A stretch of 64,000 bases of DNA from Paraburkholderia sp. BL23I1N1. Its GTDB lineage: Bacteria; Pseudomonadota; Gammaproteobacteria; Burkholderiales; Burkholderiaceae. Of this stretch, positions 55,408-63,968 are shown piece after piece. The translations under genes and the position numbers were made by a program. The notes under the pieces were generated by a model. That model did not search any database. It was not told the origin of the DNA and was given only the letters and a program-made list of their open reading frames with translations. Numbering within the stretch: the first letter of the stretch is position 1; each line of letters opens with the position of its first letter. Where the stretch lies: NCBI RefSeq assembly GCF_003610295.1, contig NZ_RAPV01000001.1:3162001-3226000 (forward strand), written 5' to 3'.

Positions 55408-56607
55408 ATGATTGCTCAGAAGAATGGCACGCCCGATGCAGTTCACGTCCTGCGGCTAACGACAATCGCAGCCGTGGCCGCTCTGGCCGTGCTCGCCGGC
55501 GCGGCCCCGGGTTCGGCGCTAGGCCAGGGCGCCACGATCAAGATCGGCGTGCCCGTGCCGCTGTCGGGCAGCAGCGCCAATGCCGGCCAGGACATCGTCA
55601 ACGGCGCCAAGCTTGCCGCCGCCAAAATCAACGCGGCCGGGGGCGTGCTCGGCAAGCAGATCGAGCTCGTGCCGGAAGACGACGCCTGCGACGCGCAGAC
55701 GGCGGTCCAGGCGGCGCAGAAACTTGTCGATGCGGGCGTCGCCGCGGTGGCAGGCGGTTACTGCTCCAGCGCGGCGCTGCCGGAATTGACGACCTTTCAC
55801 CGCGCCGGCATTCCCTACGTGATGGACGCGTCGACCAATCCCAAGCTGACGGAGATGGGCTACGAGAACGTGTTCCGCACGATCGGCCGTGACGACGAGC
55901 AAGGCCCGTTCGCGGCCAACTTCATCAAGAACTTCCTGCACGCGAAACGCGCGGCGGTCATCAACGACAACACGACGTATTCCAAGGGCCTCGCCGACAA
56001 CACGGTGGAAGCGCTGAAGAAGAACGGCGTCGATGTCGTCTACGACGATGCGATCACGCCCGGGCAGATGGACTACTCGCCGACGCTGACCCACGTCGCC
56101 GCACTGAAGCCGGACGTGATCTATTACACCGGCTATTTCGCCGAAGCCGGTCTATTGGTGAAGGAGGCGCGGCAACTGGGCCTGAAGATGACACTGATGG
56201 GCGGTGACGCCACCAACGACCCCACGCTCATGAAAACAGCCGGCCCCGCGGCCGACGACATGGTCATCACCACGGCGCCGCTGGCACAGTTCCTGAGCGC
56301 CGCGCACGGCTATGTCGACGACTATACGAAGACCTATGGGCAAGGGCCCGGCCCCTATTCGGTCTACGAATACGATGCCGTCGGGGTCACCGCAAAAGCG
56401 ATCGCGAACGCAAAATCGACGACGCCCGCGGCCATCAGTGCTGCTCTGCACAAGATCTCCGGCTATCAGGGCGTGACCGGGACAATTGGCTTCAACCCGA
56501 AAGGCGACCGCAGCAACGCGGTGTATATCGTGATCACCGTGCGCGGCGGCAATTTCACGCCTTACCAGCGGCTCGATTCAAGCGGACATTGGGTAGCGAT
56601 GAAGTAG
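55408..56607 (+). CDS. Branched-chain-type ABC transporter substrate-binding protein
   Basis: 399 residues. The signal peptide is AVAALAVLAGAAPGSALGQ, after which the mature part opens GATIKIGVPVPLSGSSANAG like LivJ/LivK. The two-lobed Periplas_BP_6 fold is supported by GYCSSAALPELTTFHRAGIP and PDVIYYTGYFAEAGLLVKEA. It captures an amino acid or related acid in the periplasm for LivHMGF-type permeases that follow. AATAAGGAG lies just before the ATG. Confidence 0.93.
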   Translation: MIAQKNGTPDAVHVLRLTTIAAVAALAVLAGAAPGSALGQGATIKIGVPVPLSGSSANAGQDIVNGAKLAAAKINAAGGVLGKQIELVPEDDACDAQTAVQAAQKLVDAGVAAVAGGYCSSAALPELTTFHRAGIPYVMDASTNPKLTEMGYENVFRTIGRDDEQGPFAANFIKNFLHAKRAAVINDNTTYSKGLADNTVEALKKNGVDVVYDDAITPGQMDYSPTLTHVAALKPDVIYYTGYFAEAGLLVKEARQLGLKMTLMGGDATNDPTLMKTAGPAADDMVITTAPLAQFLSAAHGYVDDYTKTYGQGPGPYSVYEYDAVGVTAKAIANAKSTTPAAISAALHKISGYQGVTGTIGFNPKGDRSNAVYIVITVRGGNFTPYQRLDSSGHWVAMK

Positions 56608-56632
56608 GCCCTGGCGCGCGCCGGGCCCGGCC

Positions 56633-57532
56633 ATGAGCACCTTTTTCCAGTTCGTCGTCGAAGGGCTGACGACCGGCTCTTTCTATGCCCTCGTCGCCCT
56701 CGGCTACACGATGGTCTACGGAATCATCCGGCTGATCAACTTCGCTCACGGCGACTTGTTCATGGTCGGCGCGTTCGTCGGCTGGACGGCTTTGACGGCG
56801 CTCGCTACGGTGCACCTGCCGCTCGCTCTCGCGCTACTGATTGCGCTCGTCGCCTCGATGGCCGTCACCGGCGCCCTGGGCCTCGCCATCGAGCGGCTGG
56901 CGTACCAGCCGCTATTGCGCGCGCCCCGGCTGTCGATTCTGATCACGGCGCTCGGCGTTTCTCTCGCGCTGGAAAACGGCGTGCTGTTGCTCTATGGCGC
57001 CGGCTTCGACACCTATCCGCACGCGCTCAGCCAGGCAGGATTCGAGCTGCTCGGCGTGCAGGTGAGCTTCACGCAGATCGGCATTATCGTGGCGAGCCTT
57101 GCGCTGATGCTGGCGCTGTACTTCTTCGTCCATCACACGTTTCTCGGCACGGCCATGCGCGCGCTGGCGATCGATCAGGATGCGGCGCGTCTGATGGGCG
57201 TGAATGTCGAGCGGCTGATCCAGCTGACCTTCCTGCTCGGTTCGGTGCTGGCCGCCGTCGCGGGCGTCATGGAAGGGCTCTACTACACGCAGATCAATTT
57301 TTTCATGGGCTTCGTGCTGGGCCTGCGTGCTTTTACCGCCGCCGTCCTCGGCGGCATCGGCAACATTCCGGGGGCGATGGCCGGCGGCATCCTGATCGGC
57401 CTGCTCGAGGCCTTCGGCGCCGGCTATGTCTCGTCGCAATGGACCGATGTGCTGGTGTTCGGCGTGCTAATCGGTGTGCTCGTGATCAAGCCGACCGGCT
57501 TGTTCGGCGAACGCGTCGTCGAGAGAATGTAG
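56633..57532 (+). CDS. livH: LivH-type branched-chain ABC permease
   Basis: 299-residue inner-membrane permease. Landmarks are the opening FFQFVVEGLTTGSFYALVAL and GYTMVYGIIRLINFAHGDLF, the cytoplasmic LMGVNVERLIQLTFLLGSVL and the end AFTAAVLGGIGNIPGAMAGG. It starts 26 nt after the binding protein gene and ends 4 nt before the fused LivMG gene, all in one operon. Confidence 0.93.
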   Translation: MSTFFQFVVEGLTTGSFYALVALGYTMVYGIIRLINFAHGDLFMVGAFVGWTALTALATVHLPLALALLIALVASMAVTGALGLAIERLAYQPLLRAPRLSILITALGVSLALENGVLLLYGAGFDTYPHALSQAGFELLGVQVSFTQIGIIVASLALMLALYFFVHHTFLGTAMRALAIDQDAARLMGVNVERLIQLTFLLGSVLAAVAGVMEGLYYTQINFFMGFVLGLRAFTAAVLGGIGNIPGAMAGGILIGLLEAFGAGYVSSQWTDVLVFGVLIGVLVIKPTGLFGERVVERM

Positions 57533-57535
57533 GCC

Positions 57536-59341
57536 ATGAACGCGACGCTCGCTTCAGCGCGTTGGCGCCGCCCTGCCGGCGCAGCGCTGCTTGTGGCCGC
57601 CGTGGTGCTGCCGGCTGTCGCCAGCAGTTATATCGTCGATGTCGGCCTGACCATCGCCACCTATTCGATCCTCGGCCTGGGACTGAATATCGTAGTCGGT
57701 TATGCAGGGCTGCTGGATCTCGGCTATGCCGCCTTCTTTGCGATCGGCGCCTACACGACGGCGCTGCTGGAAACCCTGCTGCATTTCTCGTTCTGGGAAA
57801 CACTGCCGTTTAGCCTGGCGTTTGCCGGCGCGTCGGGCATCGTCATCGGCTACCCCACCTTGCGCCTGCGCAGCGACTACCTGGCGATCGTCACGCTTGG
57901 GTTCGGCGAGATCACGCGCATTATTGCCACCAACCTTCGGATTACGGGCGGCCCGAACGGCATCTACGGTATCGACAGCCCCAGCCTGTTCGGCTACGAA
58001 ATCAGTTCGCCTCGTGCGGTGTACGAACTGGGTATCGCGTTCCTCGTGCTGGTGCTCGTGTTCGCGATACGGCTCGGCCAGTCGAGACTCGGGCGCGCCT
58101 GGACCAGCATCCGCGAGGACGAGGCGGCTGCCGAGGCCGTAGGCGTGCCGACGCTGCGCGTCAAACTGCTGGCCTACGTCATGGGCGCATTGATCGGCGG
58201 TTTTGGCGGCAGCCTGTTCGCTGCGCGCTTCGGGACGATCGACCCGACCGGTTTCACCTATCTGCAATCCGTCACGATCCTGATCATCGTCGTGCTGGGC
58301 GGCCGAGGCAGCATTCCTGGCGTGATACTCGGCGCCGTCATCGTTGCCGGCCTGCCCGAGCTGCTGCGTTTCCTCAACCTTTGGCGCATCTTCGGATTTG
58401 CGATCGGGTTGGTGATCCTGATGCTGCTCCGGCCGCAAGGCCTGTGGCCGGCACCACTGCGCCGGGTGGCGCCGCCGCGCGAGGGCATCGGCACGGCCAA
58501 GCCCGTGCCCCGGGAAACCGTCGCCGATGAAATCCTGCTCGACGTGCTCAACATGCAGCGCCGCTTTGGCGGCGTGCGAGCGGTCGGCGGCGTGAGCTTC
58601 ACGGTGCGCAGCGGCGAGATTCTCAGCCTGATCGGCCCGAACGGCGCCGGCAAGACCACGGTGTTCAACTGTCTCACCGGTGTGACCCGTCTGAGCGGCG
58701 GCCAGGTTCTCTGGCGCGGCGCTTCGCTGGCTGGCGGAGCACCGCATCACATCGTCCACCGCGGCATGGCGCGCACCTTCCAGGGCATCCGCCTGTTTGC
58801 CAACATGACGGCCTTCGAGAACGTGCTGATCGGCATGGATCATCGGCTCCGAACGCAGCTGATCGCCGAACTGCTTGCGCTGCCCTCAGCGCGCTCCGAG
58901 GCGGCCGATCACGCGACCGAAGGCCTGGGCTGGCTCAGCTTCGTCGGCCTCGGCGCTCGGGCGGGCGAACGCGCAGCGGACCTGCCCTATGGCGATCAAC
59001 GCCGACTGGAGATCGCGCGTGCGCTCGCCAGCAATCCATATCTCCTGCTGCTGGACGAGCCGGCTGCGGGGATGAATCCGACCGAGAAGCACGCGCTGAT
59101 GGAATTGATCCGGCGTATTCGCGATCTGGGCGTGACGGTGCTGCTGATCGAACACGACATGATGCTGGTGATGGGCGTATCGGACCGGATCATCGTCATG
59201 GACCATGGCGTCATCATCGCCGAGGGTTCGCCAAGCGAGATCCAGGCCGATCCGCGTGTGATCGACGCCTATCTCGGTACAGCCGAAACAGACGAAGCGG
59301 CTGAGGATGCCGCCGGGGAGAAATCGCTGTGGGACTCCTAG
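57536..59341 (+). CDS. Fused LivM permease-LivG ATPase
   Basis: 601 residues joining two usually separate subunits. Residues 1-305 are a LivM permease (LGLGLNIVVGYAGLLDLGYA, RSDYLAIVTLGFGEITRIIA, GRGSIPGVILGAVIVAGLPE). After a 25-residue linker, residues about 335-590 are a LivG ATPase with Walker A GPNGAGKTT near 368, LPYGDQRRLEIARAL and Walker B LLLLDEPAAGMNP. The fusion is a single uninterrupted frame, so both domains are tethered at the inner membrane. Fused LivM/LivG chains occur in other Burkholderiales. The stop overlaps the GTG start of livF by 13 nt. Confidence 0.93.
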   Translation: MNATLASARWRRPAGAALLVAAVVLPAVASSYIVDVGLTIATYSILGLGLNIVVGYAGLLDLGYAAFFAIGAYTTALLETLLHFSFWETLPFSLAFAGASGIVIGYPTLRLRSDYLAIVTLGFGEITRIIATNLRITGGPNGIYGIDSPSLFGYEISSPRAVYELGIAFLVLVLVFAIRLGQSRLGRAWTSIREDEAAAEAVGVPTLRVKLLAYVMGALIGGFGGSLFAARFGTIDPTGFTYLQSVTILIIVVLGGRGSIPGVILGAVIVAGLPELLRFLNLWRIFGFAIGLVILMLLRPQGLWPAPLRRVAPPREGIGTAKPVPRETVADEILLDVLNMQRRFGGVRAVGGVSFTVRSGEILSLIGPNGAGKTTVFNCLTGVTRLSGGQVLWRGASLAGGAPHHIVHRGMARTFQGIRLFANMTAFENVLIGMDHRLRTQLIAELLALPSARSEAADHATEGLGWLSFVGLGARAGERAADLPYGDQRRLEIARALASNPYLLLLDEPAAGMNPTEKHALMELIRRIRDLGVTVLLIEHDMMLVMGVSDRIIVMDHGVIIAEGSPSEIQADPRVIDAYLGTAETDEAAEDAAGEKSLWDS

Positions 59342-60060
59342 AAATCCGCGATCTGCATGTGAGCTATGGGAACGTCGAGGTTCTGCACGGCATTTCGCTG
59401 GACGTCGCGGAAGGTGAGATCGTGGCCTTGCTCGGCAGTAATGGGGCGGGCAAGACCACTACGTTACGCGCCATTTCCGGCCTGATTCGCCCGCGTGCCG
59501 GACAGATCACGATGGCCGGGCAACTGCTCACCGGATTGCGGGCTCACCAGATCGTGGCGCTGGGTCTCGGTCATGTGCCGGAAGGCCGTCGCATGTTCGG
59601 GGCGCTGACCGTCGAAGAAAATCTGCGGCTCGGCGGTTATCTGATCCGGGCCGACGGCGCCTTGCTGGAACAGCGGATGGCCGAGGTCTATCAGACTTTC
59701 TCGCGGCTCGGGGAGCGGCGCAGCCAGTTGGCGGGCACGCTCAGCGGTGGCGAACAACAGATGCTGGCGATTGCACGCGCCCTGATGTTGCGGCCCCGCG
59801 TCGTCGTGCTGGATGAGCCCTCCATGGGACTGGCGCCAAAGCTGGTCCGGGTGATCTTCGGCATGATTGCCGACATCTGCAATGAAGGCACCTCGATACT
59901 GCTCGTCGAGCAGAACGCGCGGCAGGCACTGCGGATTGCGCATCGGGCCTATGTGCTGGAAAGCGGGCGTATCGCGCTTGCGGGGCCTGCGAGGGAGCTG
60001 GCGCAGGATAGCCGGGTTCGTGCGGCGTATTTGGGTGGGAGTGCGGTGGCGGCGGAGTGA
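59329..60060 (+). CDS. livF: LivF-type branched-chain ABC ATPase
   Basis: 243 residues. Walker A is GSNGAGKTTTLRAISGL, the signature LSGGEQQMLAIARAL, and Walker B VVVLDEPSMGLAP, followed by the LivF-typical VEQNARQALRIAHRAYVLES. It starts with GTG inside the end of the fused livMG gene, so translation is coupled. It completes the importer with the LivG half of the fusion as the second ATPase. Confidence 0.93.
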   Translation: MGLLEIRDLHVSYGNVEVLHGISLDVAEGEIVALLGSNGAGKTTTLRAISGLIRPRAGQITMAGQLLTGLRAHQIVALGLGHVPEGRRMFGALTVEENLRLGGYLIRADGALLEQRMAEVYQTFSRLGERRSQLAGTLSGGEQQMLAIARALMLRPRVVVLDEPSMGLAPKLVRVIFGMIADICNEGTSILLVEQNARQALRIAHRAYVLESGRIALAGPARELAQDSRVRAAYLGGSAVAAE

Positions 60061-60265
60061 TAAAACAAATTAGGTATTCTGATCTGTTTACATAAACTCA
60101 CTGAAGCTATCTATTTGCACGGCGGTTTCAAATACCAAGTGCAACAGCTGGGTCGATAACAATTTCCTGCCTGACGCAGTTATCAATGAAGACCTCGCCG
60201 GGCCGTCGCAAGTCGAGTGCATCAGCTAAGTTCAGGACGCTTTTCATCTTGGGGGAACGGCCAGA

Positions 60266-60697
60266 TCACTGCCCATCGCAGCAATTGTTTGGACAGCCAG
60301 GGGAAAGTTCAATCTCAGCGCGCCGCACCTTTTCAGGTGGCTCGACTGAGCCAAACGGTTTGTCGATCCGTCCACGGACGTCATACGGAACCTGGGTGAG
60401 ACCGAACTGCATCAGCATGGTTTTTGCAATTTCGGCCCGTTGCGTCACCAGGTTCCTGGGCTCCTTTTCGCTCATCTCAGCCAATCCGCCTATGGAGAGT
60501 ACTTCTTGTATGGGATATAGAAGACGCATATCGACAGCCCAATTTGCCAACTTTAAAACTTGGTCTGCCGACACCTGCGCCGAATTCTTTTCAAAATATA
60601 GGTCGATGTTCTGACCGGGAAGGTTCTGCGACGACTCACACGCTTGTGCGCCGATTGCCATTAGCCCAAACACTAGAGCGGCCAGTTTAATATTCAT
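60266..60697 (-). CDS. Exported OmpA-like small protein
   Basis: 143 residues with a signal peptide (IKLAALVFGLMAIGAQA) followed directly by Cys, so it is either a lipoprotein or a secreted protein; the lipobox is not ideal. The body resembles a degenerate OmpA C-terminal domain (NIDLYFEKNSAQVSADQVLK, then VTQRAEIAKTMLMQFGL). It ends in a Cys-rich tail CPNNCCDG. I start at 60697; 60706 is possible. It overlaps the end of the M35-type gene by 11 nt. Base composition is clearly lower in GC than the flanks, which suggests transfer. Confidence 0.7.
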   Translation of the reverse strand: MNIKLAALVFGLMAIGAQACESSQNLPGQNIDLYFEKNSAQVSADQVLKLANWAVDMRLLYPIQEVLSIGGLAEMSEKEPRNLVTQRAEIAKTMLMQFGLTQVPYDVRGRIDKPFGSVEPPEKVRRAEIELSPGCPNNCCDGQ

Positions 60698-61103
60698 ATA
60701 CGACATACCCCGCAATGCTGTCCGCGTTATTGATTGCCAACTGCGGATTTTTCTGACCCCACTCTGGCAAGAACCGCGTAATCGTATATTTCCAATCCTT
60801 GCTTCCGAAAGTGTCAGCAAAGTGTGTTGCCTCATGAATGATCGTTGACAGCTTCGAATCCCCTCCCGACGACTTATCGCGGATTTCGCAAAAAACCTCA
60901 TGTATGCAAATTGTGTGCGTAGCCGTATCCGGCGCGCAAACGTGTGCCGCAGAGCCAGCGGTTATCTGAGAAGGCAAGCATCCAAGTGCACGGTCAAGTT
61001 CTGGAGATTGTCGAACGAAATTCTTTGGTTTGGGATCACGCAAAACTCGATTCACGGCGATCAGGCCGGTAATCAGAAGATTGCGCGCCGCATCGTCGTT
61101 CAC
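60687..61103 (-). CDS. M35-type (aspzincin) metallopeptidase domain, possibly N-terminally truncated
   Basis: 138 residues from a GTG start. The zinc motif HEATH (His90, Glu91, His94) is followed by GSKDWKY, matching the GTxDxxYG aspartate site of deuterolysin/lysine-specific M35 peptidases (Asp103 as third ligand). The upstream frame stays open without a better start back to the tRNA-side terminator, so the protein may be a fragment of a longer effector. It has no signal peptide. M35 domains occur in secreted toxins and effectors; that role is inference. It overlaps the OmpA-like gene and sits about 150 bp from a tRNA-Ser gene. Confidence 0.75.
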   Translation of the reverse strand: MNDDAARNLLITGLIAVNRVLRDPKPKNFVRQSPELDRALGCLPSQITAGSAAHVCAPDTATHTICIHEVFCEIRDKSSGGDSKLSTIIHEATHFADTFGSKDWKYTITRFLPEWGQKNPQLAINNADSIAGYVVYEY

Positions 61104-61203
61104 ACCGAACCAGTCGGCTACGCGCGAACGCTCAGAGACGCGCGACCATGCAAGGATGAGCGGCAGCGAACGCTGCGATGGGCCATGCGATGGGCTGAAA
61201 ATG

Positions 61204-61241
61204 AAAAGCCCCGCAAATCATTGAATTTGCAGGGCTTTTTT
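61204..61241. terminator. Bidirectional terminator next to tRNA-Ser
   Basis: AAAAGCCC-c-GCAAAT pairs with ATTTGC-a-GGGCTTTT around a 6-nt loop (one mismatch). On the plus strand a six-T run ends it; on the minus strand GGGGCTTTTC follows. It terminates the minus-strand tRNA transcript and may also insulate the islet. Confidence 0.85.
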
Positions 61242-61249
61242 GAATCCTC

Positions 61250-61340
61250 TGGCGGAGAGACGGGGATTCGAACCCCGGATAGGTTATTAACCTATACACG
61301 CTTTCCAGGCGTGCGACTTAAACCGCTCATCCATCTCTCC
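61250..61340 (-). tRNA. serT: tRNA-Ser(GGA)
   Basis: 91-nt minus-strand tRNA with acceptor GGAGAGA/TCTCTCC, encoded CCA, a D-arm (GATGAGCGGTTTAAGTC) and anticodon GGA in CTGGAAAG. It has a long variable arm typical of serine tRNAs (TATAGGTTAATAACCTA) and the T-loop GGTTCGAATCC. The anticodon reads TCC/TCT serine codons. The gene symbol is a best guess. It is adjacent to the AT-rich M35/OmpA-like islet, and tRNA 3' ends are common integration sites. Confidence 0.95.
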
Positions 61341-61400
61341 GGCGGGGAGCCGAATTATAGCAAACTTCGCGCCCTGCGCCACACCCATGCGCAAACCCGC

Positions 61401-63419
61401 CTAAGGATGCCGGATGTAGTCCACCAGCGCCCGCGTATAAGCGTCCGGTTTCCGGTCGATCAGACTCACCCCGATCGCCACCAGAAACCCCGCCGGCACG
61501 CCGAACACGCCTGAGCTGATCGGCTCGATCCCAAACCACCGCGCGCCCGCGAAGCCCGTCATCTGCGTGAAGAACGGATACGTCGAGACGATGTAGTAAA
61601 TGCACACCACCAGCCCCGCCACCATGCCCGCCACCGCCCCAAGCCGCGTGGTGCGCTTCCAGAACACGCCCAGCACCAGCACCGGAAACAGGCTCGAGGC
61701 CGCCAGCGAAAACGCCGCGCCCACCAGAAACAGAATATTCCCCGTGTTGAGCGACGCCACATACGACGCGAACAGCGCCACCCCCAGCAACAAAATCTTC
61801 GAGATCGTCACGCGCCGCTGGCTCGATGCCGCCGGATCGACCATGTGATAGTAGACGTCGTGCGATAACGCGTTGGCGATCGTCAGCAGCAAACCATCCG
61901 CCGTCGAGAGCGCCGCGGCCAGCGCGCCCGCCGCGATCAGTCCGGACATCACGTACGGCAGCCCCGCAATCTCGGGCGCGGCGAGTACGACCATATCCGG
62001 CTGCATCTGGATCTCGCTCCAGCGCACAATGCCGTCGCCATTCGTATCGGCGAGACTGATCAGACTCGGCTCGACCTTGCGCCACTGCGTAAGCCACTGT
62101 GGCAAATCGGCAAAGTGATGGCCGACCAGGTGGGTCAATATCTCGTACTTGATCAGCACGGCCAGCACGGGCACCGTCAGATAGAACAGCGCGACGAAGA
62201 ACAAGGTCCAGCCGACCGAGCGTCGCGCGGAAGCCACCGAGGTCGTCGTGTTGTAGCGCGTCAGGATGTGCGGCAGGCTCGCCGTGCCGAGCGACAGGCA
62301 CAGCAGCAGCGACAGAAAATTGCGTTCGTGCGTGCGCCGGTCTTCTTCGTTCGTGACGGGAAACGGCTCGTGCATCGGCACTGGCGCGGCCGCGCGCATC
62401 AGCATCTCGTCGCGTCGCTGGGTCCAGACGATCTGCGCGGCGGCGGCATCGCGTGGAAACTGTTCCAGCGCGCGTTCACGCTCCTTGATCTCGCGCAGCG
62501 GGCCATTGTGACGGCGCAAATCCGCGACTTCCTGCGTGAGGCGCAACTTCTCGTCGACGAACGATTGCGGCAGCGTATCGAGCCGCGTCTGCATCACCGC
62601 GGCGCGCCGCCGATAGTCGTCGCGAACGGTCTGCTCGAGCGGCGCCTCGCGCACCTGCTTCTCCAGGCTCTCGACGCGCTCCATCAGGCGGCCGTAGTTG
62701 AACTGGGGCACCCAGCCGAGGCCATCCTTATACGCGATCATCGACACTGGAATCAGAATCGCCGCGATCAGGATGATGTATTGCGCGACCTGGGTCCACG
62801 TCACGGCACGCATGCCCCCCAGAAACGAGCACACGAGAATGCCCGCGAGTCCGCAGAAAATGCCGACCGCGAAATCCACGCCGATAAAACGCGTCGCGAT
62901 CAGGCCGACGCCCTGAATCTGTGCGACCAGATAAACGAACGAGCACAGGATCGCTGCTAACGCCGCAAGTCCACGCACCGCATTGCTCGAAAAGCGCGTG
63001 CCGAGAAAATCGGGAATCGTGTAGCGCGCGAGCTTGCGCACGTACGGCGCGAGCAGAAATGCAACGAGGCAATAGCCGCCGGTCCACCCCATCAGGTACG
63101 CGAGACCATCGTATCCGGTTGCATAGATCGACCCGGCGAGACCGATGAACGATGCCGCGGACAACCAGTCGGCCGCGGTCGCCATGCCGTTGAAGAAGGA
63201 AGGCACGCGCCGCCCGGCCACGTAATATTCCACCAGATCAGACGTGCGCGACAGCAACCCGATCACCGCGTATACCGCGATCGGCACGAACAGGAACACA
63301 TAACCGATCCACACGCCGGGGCCGGTGGTCCGCTCGATACGCCACATCACGTAGATGAATAGCAGGAAGCCGAGCGTATAGAGCGCGTATGAGCGGATCA
63401 GCCGGTTCGTGAGCTTCAT
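61401..63419 (-). CDS. Sodium:solute symporter large subunit (VC_2705/ActP-like) with EF-hand insert
   Basis: 672-residue member of the sodium:solute symporter family. The core helices include VEYYVAGRRVPSFFNGMATA and ADWLSAASFIGLAGSIYATG, then LATAxxLPHIL-like TASLPHILTRYNTTTSVASA. Between core helices lie a roughly 130-residue charged insert (about 240-370) with coiled-coil heptads (RLMERVESLEKQVREA) and, near 458-469, a canonical EF-hand loop (DTNGDGIVRWSE). The open frame reaches 63491, but the ATG at 63419 starts the first hydrophobic segment. It is 4 nt after the DUF4212 gene, its usual partner. Acetate or another organic acid is a likely substrate (inference). Confidence 0.91.
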   Translation of the reverse strand: MKLTNRLIRSYALYTLGFLLFIYVMWRIERTTGPGVWIGYVFLFVPIAVYAVIGLLSRTSDLVEYYVAGRRVPSFFNGMATAADWLSAASFIGLAGSIYATGYDGLAYLMGWTGGYCLVAFLLAPYVRKLARYTIPDFLGTRFSSNAVRGLAALAAILCSFVYLVAQIQGVGLIATRFIGVDFAVGIFCGLAGILVCSFLGGMRAVTWTQVAQYIILIAAILIPVSMIAYKDGLGWVPQFNYGRLMERVESLEKQVREAPLEQTVRDDYRRRAAVMQTRLDTLPQSFVDEKLRLTQEVADLRRHNGPLREIKERERALEQFPRDAAAAQIVWTQRRDEMLMRAAAPVPMHEPFPVTNEEDRRTHERNFLSLLLCLSLGTASLPHILTRYNTTTSVASARRSVGWTLFFVALFYLTVPVLAVLIKYEILTHLVGHHFADLPQWLTQWRKVEPSLISLADTNGDGIVRWSEIQMQPDMVVLAAPEIAGLPYVMSGLIAAGALAAALSTADGLLLTIANALSHDVYYHMVDPAASSQRRVTISKILLLGVALFASYVASLNTGNILFLVGAAFSLAASSLFPVLVLGVFWKRTTRLGAVAGMVAGLVVCIYYIVSTYPFFTQMTGFAGARWFGIEPISSGVFGVPAGFLVAIGVSLIDRKPDAYTRALVDYIRHP

Positions 63420-63423
63420 CGGC

Positions 63424-63810
63424 TCAGCTTCCGTGCGCAGTGGGCACGGTGGGATCGGCGCGGGTATCGGCACCCGAACGCGCGTCCGCATCGAAAGCGC
63501 GTTGCAGACGGCGGTCGGCGCGCTGCATCAGCACGATATAAACGACGATCAACGCGACGTAGATCAGAATCGCCCCTTGCGCACCGAAGTAAAACGGCAA
63601 CCTGAAGCCGATGAAGCGCACCTGCCCCAACGCCGGCGCCACCAGCGGCAAAACGAACGACACCAGGAAGCCCACCGTCATCAACGTCGCGATCAACGTC
63701 AGATTGAAGCGCCAGTACTTCTGGTGCGCGCGCGCCATCGCTGCCGAGACCGCCGGGGGTTCGGGCGCGGGATTGAGCGTAGCGTGAGAGGTGTGGTGCG
63801 GCGCGGCCAT
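63424..63810 (-). CDS. DUF4212 small subunit of sodium:solute symporter
   Basis: About 128 residues with two membrane helices (LTLIATLMTVGFLVSFVLPL and FYFGAQGAILIYVALIVVYI) separated by FIGFRLPFYFG, the DUF4212 hallmark. The Pro/Ala-rich N-terminus is variable; the start could be 63825, 63810 or 63738. DUF4212 proteins always precede the VC_2705-type symporter and are thought to form a two-subunit carrier. The gene stops 4 nt before the large subunit starts. Confidence 0.88.
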   Translation of the reverse strand: MAAPHHTSHATLNPAPEPPAVSAAMARAHQKYWRFNLTLIATLMTVGFLVSFVLPLVAPALGQVRFIGFRLPFYFGAQGAILIYVALIVVYIVLMQRADRRLQRAFDADARSGADTRADPTVPTAHGS

Positions 63811-63968
63811 GCGCCTATGTATCAAAAAGCCACCGGGCAGGCAATCGGGGTTGTCCGCGCGGTGGCTCGCAGTCGCTTTAACGGCCTGACTAGCGTGGTC
63901 GATGCCTGGGTCCGCTCAAGGGCGCTTGATTCGGCATTCCCTTGCGACAAACCCAGGCAAACCTAAGC

